Below are positions 46,279 through 54,132 of a stretch of DNA of 64,000 nucleotides, piece by piece. The stretch is from Arcobacter cryaerophilus gv. crypticus. Lineage in GTDB: Bacteria > Campylobacterota > Campylobacteria > Campylobacterales > Arcobacteraceae. The notes under the pieces are model-generated. The model made no database searches and was not told where the DNA came from. It worked only from the letters and a program-made list of their open reading frames with translations. The stretch covers positions 155,879-219,878 of the forward strand of contig NZ_NXGI01000012.1 in NCBI RefSeq assembly GCF_002993025.1, read 5' to 3'. The first letter of the stretch is position 1; the number at the start of each line of letters is the position of its first letter. The translations under genes were made by a program, and so were the position numbers.

Positions 46279-47793
46279 ATGAAAAAATTTCTATTAATTA
46301 TATTTATTTTAGTTATATCTATCTTTGGGATATTTTATATGCTTTTTTTTACAAAAAGTGGAAACAGCATTGTTTCTAAATATATTGAAAATAGTTTTAA
46401 TGAAAAACAAAATGATTTCAAACTAAAATTTGATACTTTTATAATAAATACAAATGAGATAAATTTAGTTGCAAATATAAATGATAGTTCTAAAATAAAA
46501 ATAGATGGAAAAGTTAGCTCTTTGATTGATTTAAAAGGAGAGTTTGTCTATAAAATAGATATAAAAGATTTATCGATTTTTAATAATCTTGCACAAAAAG
46601 AGTTAAAAGGTTCTTTAGAAGCAAATGGGGATTTAATTACAAAAGATGGATTAAGCACAATAATAGGAAATTCAAATATAGCAAATAGCTCAACAAAATA
46701 TGAGATAAATTTAGATAAATCTTACATAAAAAGTTTAGATTTGGATATCAAAAATGCAAATATAGATGAACTTTTAGCACTTTTAAACGAACCTATTTAT
46801 AGCTTTGGAAAACTAAATTTAAAAACAAAACTCATAAAAAATAGTAGTGATTTATTTAATGGTGATTTTTCATTTGATATAAATTATGGAAAGATAAACA
46901 ATGAAATAGTTCAAAAAGAGTTTAATTTTCCTATAAAACAGAACATAACTTATGAGTTAAAAAGCTTAAATAAACTAGAAAATACAAAAGTTTTAAGTGA
47001 TATAAAACTAATTTCAAGTTTAGCAAATTTAGATATGGAAAATTTGATTATTGATTTAGTTACAAAAGATATAAGCTCTAACTATATTTTAAATATCTTA
47101 AATTTAAGACAAATTGAAGAGTTTATAAATATTGCATTAAATGGAGATTTAAAAGTAATTGGTAACATAAACAAAAATCAAAAAACTCTAAAAATAGATG
47201 GAAATTCAAATATTGCTGATGGTGTTGCAAACTTTGTACTTTTAGATGATAATTTAGATTTAAAGTTAAAAAATGCGAACTCTTTAAAACTTTTATATCT
47301 TTTAAATAAAGATGAATTTTTTAACTCAAATTTATCTTTAGATTCAAATTATAATATTGTCTCAAAGGTTGGAAATATAAATATTGAAGTTAAAAATGGT
47401 AATTTTATAAAAAATAACTTTGTACAAAAAATAGAAGATCTTACAAAAATAGATTTAAGCAAAGAGATATTTGAAACAGGGACTATAAATAGCAAAATAG
47501 ATAACAAAAAAATATATTCAAATCTTAATTTAACATCTAAAAAAAGTGATATTAAATCAAAGGATAGTTTTATAGATTTTAATAAAAATATAATAGACAC
47601 AAAACTAGATGTAAATCTAAATAAAAATATATTTTCTGTAAAACTTGAAGATGATTTAAATAAGCCAAAAATAAGTGTAGATGTACAAGATTTAATAAAA
47701 AATATTTTAGAAAAAAAATTAGATAAATATCTAAAAAAAGAGGATGATGCACAAAAAATTGAACTTTTAAAAGGAATTAAATCTCTTTTTTAA
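46279..47793 (+). CDS. Unassigned membrane-anchored periplasmic protein, AsmA-like in style
   Basis: 504 residues. One N-terminal membrane helix (LLIIFILVISIFGIFYMLF), then a long region rich in Asn, Asp, Ile, Leu and Lys with alternating hydrophobic residues suggesting extended beta structure (for example LDLDIKNANIDELLALLNEP). The end (SVDVQDLIKNILEKKLDKYL) is reminiscent of AsmA-type proteins, which move lipids between membranes. I do not recognise a named family. Start ATG 46279 with GGGAAG upstream. Single gene, divergent from atpE. Confidence 0.65.
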   Translation: MKKFLLIIFILVISIFGIFYMLFFTKSGNSIVSKYIENSFNEKQNDFKLKFDTFIINTNEINLVANINDSSKIKIDGKVSSLIDLKGEFVYKIDIKDLSIFNNLAQKELKGSLEANGDLITKDGLSTIIGNSNIANSSTKYEINLDKSYIKSLDLDIKNANIDELLALLNEPIYSFGKLNLKTKLIKNSSDLFNGDFSFDINYGKINNEIVQKEFNFPIKQNITYELKSLNKLENTKVLSDIKLISSLANLDMENLIIDLVTKDISSNYILNILNLRQIEEFINIALNGDLKVIGNINKNQKTLKIDGNSNIADGVANFVLLDDNLDLKLKNANSLKLLYLLNKDEFFNSNLSLDSNYNIVSKVGNINIEVKNGNFIKNNFVQKIEDLTKIDLSKEIFETGTINSKIDNKKIYSNLNLTSKKSDIKSKDSFIDFNKNIIDTKLDVNLNKNIFSVKLEDDLNKPKISVDVQDLIKNILEKKLDKYLKKEDDAQKIELLKGIKSLF

Positions 47794-47799
47794 TATCTT

Positions 47800-47818
47800 G
47801 ATAATTATTATCATTTTA
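47800..47818 (+). promoter_or_regulatory. Fur box upstream of the imelysin operon
   Basis: GATAATTATTATCATTTTA resembles the Fur consensus and shares its first 14 bases with the exbB box (10204-10222). It lies 63 bases before the imelysin start, in the only gap before a five-gene run. Iron-responsive repression of the operon is the natural inference. Confidence 0.72.
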
Positions 47819-47881
47819 AGTAAACTCAAAGTTTTTTTTAGATTTAATTTTAAAAAAATTTAATATTACGAGGATTTTAAA

Positions 47882-49231
47882 ATGAGATTTACAAATAAAC
47901 TTTTAGTTTCTTTATCAATTGCGGCTGCTTTAGCTATAAGTTCAGGGGCTGCTACTTCAAAAAATGAGGTAAACTCTAGTGTTTCAAAAAATTTAACATT
48001 TCTTGAAAGCTATGCAAATATAGCATTTGACAACTATACAGATGCACTAAAAGATGCAAAGAATTTAAAAATTTCTATTGATAAATTTGTTGCAAATCCA
48101 AGTCAAGAAAATCTTGATAGTGCAAAAAAAGCTTGGTTACAATCAAGAGAGTCTTATGGAAGTACAGAGATTTTTAGACTTACAAATGGTCCAATTGATG
48201 CTGAAGATGGATGGATTGCAGAAACTTATGGTGCTTTAGAGGGTCAAATTAATGCTTGGCCACTTGATGAAAATATGATTGATTATACTATTGATGCAGA
48301 TGGAAAAAGAACATCTGGAAATATTATTGATACTATTGGAAAGTTTAATCCAGGTGGTGAAGAATCAAAAGAAGTTGATGTAACAAAAATTACAGTTGAA
48401 GCTTTAACAGAACTTAATGAAAATGGTGGAGAAGCAAATGTTTCAACTGGTTACCATGCTATTGAATTTTTGCTTTGGGGACAAGACCAAGATTATAACA
48501 ATTTTTTAGAAGATAAAATTACAAATGGTGCAATGCAGGCTGGTTTAAGACCACTTAGTGATTTTACGACAGACAAAGATTCAAAAAGAAGATTAGAGTA
48601 TTTAAGTGTTGTTACACAAAAATTAGTTGAAGATTTAAGTGTTGTAACAAGTGCTTGGGAAAAAGATATTAAAGGTAATGCTGGACTTTATAGAGCTGCT
48701 CTTTTAGGAAAATTAAAAGGTAAAGAAAAAAATAAAAACTTAGACAAAAAAGTAACAATGCAACAAATTATTGCAGGAATGGGAGTATTTATAAAATCAG
48801 AACTTGCAAATGAGAGATTAGCAGTTGCAGTTTTAACTCCTAGTGAAGAAGACGAACACTCTTGTTTTTCAGACAATACTCATAGAGATTTAGTAAAAAA
48901 CTATGAAGGGTTTAAAAATATTTTAACTTCAACATACAATGGTAAAAAATATGGAGAATCTTTACTTGATTCATTAAGCAAAGATGATAAAGCTAGAGTT
49001 TTAAAACTTATGAGTGATATTGAAGAAAAAATAGAAAGTGTAGATAAAATTGCAAAAACGCAAGCTCACTTTGACTACCAAATAAAACCAGAACATTCAC
49101 AAGCAAAAGTTTTAGTAAAACTTAAAAATGAACTAAGAAAACTAGGTGATGAGATGATAACTGTTGCAAAAGCAAATAATATTAAACTTACAACAGATGA
49201 TGTTACTGATCCTGAAGAGACAAAACTGTAA
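47882..49231 (+). CDS. Imelysin (M75) family periplasmic protein
   Basis: 449 residues with a signal peptide (KLLVSLSIAAALAISSGAA). The imelysin/EfeO-type GxHxxE motif occurs as GYHAIEFLLWGQD near residue 197. Other landmarks: SAKKAWLQSRESYGSTEIFR and GPIDAEDGWIAE. Founding members are iron-regulated (IrpA) and the fold is thought to bind metal; peptidase activity is doubtful. First gene behind a Fur box; its TAA is directly followed by the next ATG. Confidence 0.9.
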   Translation: MRFTNKLLVSLSIAAALAISSGAATSKNEVNSSVSKNLTFLESYANIAFDNYTDALKDAKNLKISIDKFVANPSQENLDSAKKAWLQSRESYGSTEIFRLTNGPIDAEDGWIAETYGALEGQINAWPLDENMIDYTIDADGKRTSGNIIDTIGKFNPGGEESKEVDVTKITVEALTELNENGGEANVSTGYHAIEFLLWGQDQDYNNFLEDKITNGAMQAGLRPLSDFTTDKDSKRRLEYLSVVTQKLVEDLSVVTSAWEKDIKGNAGLYRAALLGKLKGKEKNKNLDKKVTMQQIIAGMGVFIKSELANERLAVAVLTPSEEDEHSCFSDNTHRDLVKNYEGFKNILTSTYNGKKYGESLLDSLSKDDKARVLKLMSDIEEKIESVDKIAKTQAHFDYQIKPEHSQAKVLVKLKNELRKLGDEMITVAKANNIKLTTDDVTDPEETKL

Positions 49232-50602
49232 ATGAAATTTATAAAAAAGATTATATTTTTAAAAAGCCTTACTGCAATATTTTGCATGGGGCTTTTTGCA
49301 TTTAATCTTGAAAGTAACTATATATCAAGTGATAAAAATAGCAAACTACTTTTAAAACAAATTGATGGTTTAAATAATGAACAAACTGATATTTTTATGT
49401 TAGGAAGAAGCTTTTTTAATATTCCTTGGGTAAAAGCTCCTAGTGTTACAACTGCACGAGATGGTTTAGGACCACTATTTAATGCAAATAGTTGTATCTC
49501 TTGTCACCCAAACAATGGTCGTGGTGAGCTTTTTACTAAAGATAATTTCACATCAAGAGCTTTAATTGCAAGATTGTCAACAAAACCAGATGATAGTTTT
49601 CAAGACAAAGAGATTTTAAAGAAAAAAGGATTTATTCCAGAGTCAATTTATGGAGAACAATTAGCTATTAATGGAAATTTTGGAGTTCCTTTTGAAGGAA
49701 ATATTAAAATAAATTTTGAAGATATTGAAGTTAAATTCCCAGATGGTGAAACTGTTATTTTACAAAAACCAAAATATAGTTTAGAAAATCTAAATTATGG
49801 AGAACTCAAAAAAAATAGTGTAGTTTCATATAGACTAGCACAAAGTTTAAATGGTATGGCTTTGATAGATTTAATAGATGAAAAAGAGATTTTAAAAAAC
49901 CTAGATATTGATGATAAAAATGGTGATGGAATAAGCGGAAAAGCAAATTTTGTATATTCTGCAATTTCAAAAAAATATGAGCTAGGAAAATATACTCACA
50001 AAGCTAGTGTTGCAAAACTAAAAGAGCAAGTTGCATTTGCAGCTTCAAATGATATAGGAATTACAACAACAATTGAACCAAACAAAAAATGCACAAGTTT
50101 TCAAAAAGAGTGCTTAGAAGCTCCAAAAGCAAGAGATATAATTGATCTTCCAGATGAAAGATTAGAAGCAATAACTTATTATTTAAGCAATCTAAAAACT
50201 TATAGTGCAAATAAAAATACAAAAGTATATAAAGAAGGTTTTGATATTTTTGAAAATCTTAGTTGCTCAAAGTGTCATATAAGTAGCTTTAAGACAAAAT
50301 TAGGTTTTGAAATTTCGCCATTTTCCGACTTTTTACTTCATGATATGGGTGAAGATTTAGCAGATGGAAGAGTTGAATTTGAAGCAAATGAAAAAGAGTG
50401 GAGAACGGCACCACTATGGGGAATTTCTTTGCATGAAAAAATAACAAAAAACAAACCTAGACTTCTTCATGATGGAAGAGCTAGAAATTTTAAAGAAGCT
50501 ATTTTATGGCATGGAGGAGAGGCAAAACAAAGCCGTGAAGCATATATGAATTTAGATAAAAACCAAAGAGAAAAACTAATTAAATTTTTAGAGGAGTTAT
50601 AA
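49232..50602 (+). CDS. Di-haem oxidoreductase-like periplasmic protein (DUF1111/DHOR)
   Basis: 456 residues with an N-terminal export signal. Two CxxCH haem sites: CISCH (near residue 88) and CSKCH (near 348). The C-terminal block LLHDGRARNFKEAILWHGGEA is characteristic of the DHOR/thiol-oxidoreductase family related to cytochrome c peroxidases. It would be a c-type cytochrome in the periplasm. It has zero spacing from the upstream imelysin gene and shares one base with the downstream one, so the three products are made together. Confidence 0.9.
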   Translation: MKFIKKIIFLKSLTAIFCMGLFAFNLESNYISSDKNSKLLLKQIDGLNNEQTDIFMLGRSFFNIPWVKAPSVTTARDGLGPLFNANSCISCHPNNGRGELFTKDNFTSRALIARLSTKPDDSFQDKEILKKKGFIPESIYGEQLAINGNFGVPFEGNIKINFEDIEVKFPDGETVILQKPKYSLENLNYGELKKNSVVSYRLAQSLNGMALIDLIDEKEILKNLDIDDKNGDGISGKANFVYSAISKKYELGKYTHKASVAKLKEQVAFAASNDIGITTTIEPNKKCTSFQKECLEAPKARDIIDLPDERLEAITYYLSNLKTYSANKNTKVYKEGFDIFENLSCSKCHISSFKTKLGFEISPFSDFLLHDMGEDLADGRVEFEANEKEWRTAPLWGISLHEKITKNKPRLLHDGRARNFKEAILWHGGEAKQSREAYMNLDKNQREKLIKFLEEL

Positions 50603-51543
50603 TGAAAAAGATATTTTTAATATTTTTATTTTTAACAGGAGTAATTTTTGCAAATGAAACAATTTTTCAAAGTGTTATAAAAAATGTAGCACTAAAAGAT
50701 ACACAAAGTGCTATAAATAGTGCAAAAAAACTGCAAAAAGAGATAAATGATGAAAACTTTACAAAGTTTTTAAGAGATTGGAAAAGAGTTGAAGCAAACT
50801 ATTTAGCTGGTGAGATAAATAGTGATTATTTGGATACTCCACGATATATTGATGTTTTTAACAACTTAAAAGAGGATTTAAATTCTCAAATGCAAAGAGT
50901 TATAGATGGAAATTCAGATGTAAAAAAAGCACTATTTAAAAACTCATTTAAAACTATAAATGCTTTGGAATATGTACTTTACTCTTCAAAAGATTTAAAT
51001 GATAGAAAAAAAGAGATAGGAAAAGAGATTTTAAACTCAATTATAAAAAATCTTGAAGATATAAAAACTGTTTATGAAACTTATTTAAAAAATCCAATAA
51101 TAAAAGAGGATGATAATGCAAAGCTTATAAACACACTTGTTGCATCTTCTTATAGATTAAAAGAGTGGAGAATTGGAAATGCAGCTGGATTTTCAACAAA
51201 ATATAAAAATGATGCAAAAAATAATAGAGCAGAGTATTTTTTAAGCCAAAAATCTTTTGAAGCTATAGATTCAATTTTAGATGCTCAAAAAGAGATGATT
51301 TCAAATGAAGGTTATATAAATCTTCTTAATTTAGCAAAAGATAAAAATGCAACAAATGATTTAGAAGCTGTTATTTCAAAAATAGATGAAGCAAAAAAAG
51401 AGTTAAAAAATCTTCCTAAAGATGATTTTGCAAATGCAAAAAAACTTTTTGATTTAGCTTCACAAATTCATGATTTATACTATATTACAATTATTGATAA
51501 ATTGGGACTTAAAGCTGAAATATTAGATGCAGATGGAGATTAA
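50602..51543 (+). CDS. Imelysin-family protein with altered metal motif
   Basis: 313 residues with a signal peptide (FLIFLFLTGVIFA). It has imelysin-like helices (FLRDWKRVEANYLAGEIN, RLKEWRIGNAAGFSTKYKN). At the place of GxHxxE it reads TINALEYVLYS, with Asn for the metal-binding His and Glu retained. It is shorter than the first imelysin of this operon (449) and may form a pair with it. Start ATG overlaps the DHOR stop by one base. Confidence 0.82.
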   Translation: MKKIFLIFLFLTGVIFANETIFQSVIKNVALKDTQSAINSAKKLQKEINDENFTKFLRDWKRVEANYLAGEINSDYLDTPRYIDVFNNLKEDLNSQMQRVIDGNSDVKKALFKNSFKTINALEYVLYSSKDLNDRKKEIGKEILNSIIKNLEDIKTVYETYLKNPIIKEDDNAKLINTLVASSYRLKEWRIGNAAGFSTKYKNDAKNNRAEYFLSQKSFEAIDSILDAQKEMISNEGYINLLNLAKDKNATNDLEAVISKIDEAKKELKNLPKDDFANAKKLFDLASQIHDLYYITIIDKLGLKAEILDADGD

Positions 51544-51546
51544 ATC

Positions 51547-52503
51547 TTGGAATATTTTGCCTTTGATTTTTTAACAAATCCAAACAAAAGAGTCTATTGG
51601 CTCTATTTGTTGGCTTCAATTTTGTTGGCTTTTGTTTACTACTATTTTTCAAAGAAAAATACAAGAGTTATACTATCTTCAAAATTGTGGCTACATCCTA
51701 GTGCAAAACTTGATTATATTTACTTCTTTTTAGCAAATTTAGTAAATATTTTTTTAATTGTTCCTTTGATTTTAAGTGCAAAAAATGTGGCACTTTTTAC
51801 AAATAAATTTTTACATCAAAATCTTGGATTTATAGAGTTTAACTCTTTTTCATATTTTCAAATTACAATATTTTATACAATAGCTATTTTTATTTTTAGT
51901 GATTTTACAAGATATTGGTTACATAGATTTTTACATACAATTCCATTTTTATGGGAGTTTCATAAAGTTCATCATAGTGCAAAAGTTTTAACTCCTATTA
52001 CATTTTATAGAGTTCATTTTGTTGAAAATTTTCTTTTTGGACTTAGATATGCTCTTAGTGTTGGTTTTGTAACAGGAATTTTTATATATTTATTTGGTGC
52101 AAAAATAAATATCTATATGATTTTTGGAGTAAATGCTTTAGTCTTTATTTCTTCAATTTTTGGCTCAAATTTAAGACACTCGCATATTCCATTTTCATAT
52201 TTTTCATTTATAGAAAAATGGTTTTTATCTCCAAAACAACATCAAATTCATCATGATAAAAAACATTTTAATAAAAACTATGGTGGCTATATTGCAATTT
52301 GGGATAGAGTATTTGGAACACTAAGTCTTTCAAAAGATGTAAAAGTTCTAAAATTTGGACTTAGAAAAAATCAGATGAGTGAATATATAAGTATAAAAGA
52401 TTTATATTTTAGACCATTTATAAATTTATTAAAAAAAGGAGGATTTTATGAAAAAATTAGTTTTAATAGCAATATTTTTAGGAACAAACTTACTAGCAAA
52501 TAG
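51547..52503 (+). CDS. Sterol desaturase/fatty acid hydroxylase-superfamily membrane protein
   Basis: 318 residues from TTG 51547, with about five membrane helices. The His clusters of the non-haem di-iron hydroxylase superfamily are present: HRFLHT, HKVHHS, and HQIHHDKKH near residue 235-243. Such enzymes oxidise lipids or related hydrophobic molecules using iron and oxygen. Location in an iron-linked operon next to c-type cytochromes is unusual. Its last 56 bases overlap the peroxidase gene. Substrate unknown. Confidence 0.85.
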   Translation: MEYFAFDFLTNPNKRVYWLYLLASILLAFVYYYFSKKNTRVILSSKLWLHPSAKLDYIYFFLANLVNIFLIVPLILSAKNVALFTNKFLHQNLGFIEFNSFSYFQITIFYTIAIFIFSDFTRYWLHRFLHTIPFLWEFHKVHHSAKVLTPITFYRVHFVENFLFGLRYALSVGFVTGIFIYLFGAKINIYMIFGVNALVFISSIFGSNLRHSHIPFSYFSFIEKWFLSPKQHQIHHDKKHFNKNYGGYIAIWDRVFGTLSLSKDVKVLKFGLRKNQMSEYISIKDLYFRPFINLLKKGGFYEKISFNSNIFRNKLTSK

Positions 52504-53563
52504 TATTTCAAAAGAGGATTTAGGAAAAGCACTTTTTTTTGATGTTAATTTATCAAAAAATAGAACTCAAAGTTGTGCAACTTGTCACAACCCACAAGTT
52601 GGCTTTATAGATGATAGAGATAATAGTGTTTCAAAAATGGCATCTTTAGGTGATGATTTAAAATCTTTAGGTGACCGTCAAGCTCCTACAGCTTCTTATG
52701 CAAAATTTTCTCCAGATTTTCATTTTAATGCAAAAAAAGGATTTTATGTAGGTGGTCAATTTTGGGATGGAAGAGAGGCTTCTTTAGAAGGACAAGCTGG
52801 TGGTCCACCACTAAATCCTATTGAAATGGGAATGGAAAGTAAAAAAGAGGTAGTCGATAGATTAAAAGAGAATAGTTTTTATGTAGAGAGTTTTAAATCT
52901 CTATTTGGAAAAGATATTTTTAAAAATGATGAAAATGCTTATCTAGCAATGACAAAAGCAATTGCTAGTTTTGAAAGAACAGATGAATTTTCACCATTTG
53001 ATTCAAAATATGATAGATATTTAAAAGGAGAATATGATTTAACTCCTCTTGAAGATTTAGGAATGTCGATATTTTTCTCAAATAACAACAACTCGTGTGC
53101 CACGTGTCATGTTTTAAAAGGAGAAGGAAAAACAGGTGAAACATTTACAAACTACGAGTTTCACAATATTGGCGTTCCTGTAAATAAAGAATTAAGAGTT
53201 AAAAATGGTGTAAATGAAAAAGATTTAGGTTTAGCAGCAAATCCAAATATTAAAATCAAAGATGAAAATTTGGGTAAATACAAAACTCCAACTCTAAGAA
53301 ATATTGCAGTGACTGCTCCATATATGCATAATGGGGTATTTAAAGATTTAAAAACAGTTGTTGAATTTTATGATAAGTACAACAATAAAGATAGAGCTTT
53401 AAACCCTGAAACAAAAAAACCTTGGGATGAACCTGAGTTTAAAGATACAATTTCACTAAAAGAGTTAAAAGCAAATGCTCAAAATGATAGAAAAATTGAT
53501 GCTTTGGTAGCTTTTATGAAACTTTTAACAGATAAAAAATATGAACATCTAATAAAAGATTAA
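52448..53563 (+). CDS. Di-haem cytochrome c peroxidase
   Basis: 371 residues with a signal peptide (LVLIAIFLGTNLLANS). Two haem motifs: CATCH near residue 43 and CATCH near residue 218, plus the CcpA/MauG hallmarks GQFWDGREASLEGQAGGP and YMHNGVFKDLKTVVEFYDKYN. It reduces periplasmic hydrogen peroxide with electrons from cytochrome c. ATG 52448 lies inside the desaturase gene and has an excellent Shine-Dalgarno AAAAAAGGAGGA. Last gene of the operon; terminator follows. Confidence 0.93.
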   Translation: MKKLVLIAIFLGTNLLANSISKEDLGKALFFDVNLSKNRTQSCATCHNPQVGFIDDRDNSVSKMASLGDDLKSLGDRQAPTASYAKFSPDFHFNAKKGFYVGGQFWDGREASLEGQAGGPPLNPIEMGMESKKEVVDRLKENSFYVESFKSLFGKDIFKNDENAYLAMTKAIASFERTDEFSPFDSKYDRYLKGEYDLTPLEDLGMSIFFSNNNNSCATCHVLKGEGKTGETFTNYEFHNIGVPVNKELRVKNGVNEKDLGLAANPNIKIKDENLGKYKTPTLRNIAVTAPYMHNGVFKDLKTVVEFYDKYNNKDRALNPETKKPWDEPEFKDTISLKELKANAQNDRKIDALVAFMKLLTDKKYEHLIKD

Positions 53564-53593
53564 AAAAGGGTGAGCTTAAAACTCACCTTTTTT
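53562..53593. terminator. Terminator after the peroxidase gene
   Basis: Stem GGTGAG/CTCACC with an A6/T6 extension (one bulged G) and a seven-base loop. The T run on the plus strand and the A run on the other side make it suitable for both the peroxidase operon and the convergent cyclophilin gene. Confidence 0.78.
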
Positions 53594-53605
53594 AAATTGT
53601 AACTA

Positions 53606-54118
53606 TTATATAGTTTCTAAAATCTCAATTTTGATTATCTCATCACCTTGTTTTATAGCATCTAAAGTTTTGAAACTACTATTTTGAATAACTTCAATTT
53701 CTCCAAAAACAGTGTGGTTACCATCTAAATGAGGGCAAGGTACAAAACATATAAAAAATTGACTACCACCTGTATCTCTTCCTGCATGTGCCATTGAAAG
53801 GCTTCCTCTTTTATGATTTTGTTTAGAAGCATCAACTTCACATTTTATAGCCCAATCAGGTCCACCCATACCTGATTTTTCAGGACATCCACCTTGAGCC
53901 ATAAAACCAGTTATTACTCTATGAAAATTTAATCCATCATAAAATCCATCATTTGCCAAAGTTACAAAATTTGCAACTGTATTTGGTGTTTCTTGGTTGA
54001 AAAGTTTTATTAAAATCTCTCCATTTTTTGTACTGATTTTTGCATAATTAAATTTTGCAAGTTCCTCTTTTGTATAGTTATACTCTTTTAACTCTTTTCC
54101 AAATCTATTTGTACTCAT
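53606..54118 (-). CDS. Cytoplasmic cyclophilin (peptidyl-prolyl isomerase)
   Basis: 170 residues without a signal peptide. Cyclophilin motifs: NFHRVITGFMAQGG, GGSQFFICFVPCPHLDGNHTVFGEI. An N-terminal extension of about 25 residues (FGKELKEYNYTKEELAKF) precedes the domain. It probably assists folding in the cytoplasm, complementing the exported cyclophilin at 18789-19337. It lies 14 bases downstream of the ftsI-like gene. Confidence 0.92.
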   Translation of the reverse strand: MSTNRFGKELKEYNYTKEELAKFNYAKISTKNGEILIKLFNQETPNTVANFVTLANDGFYDGLNFHRVITGFMAQGGCPEKSGMGGPDWAIKCEVDASKQNHKRGSLSMAHAGRDTGGSQFFICFVPCPHLDGNHTVFGEIEVIQNSSFKTLDAIKQGDEIIKIEILETI

Positions 54119-54132
54119 AAATATCCTTTTTT

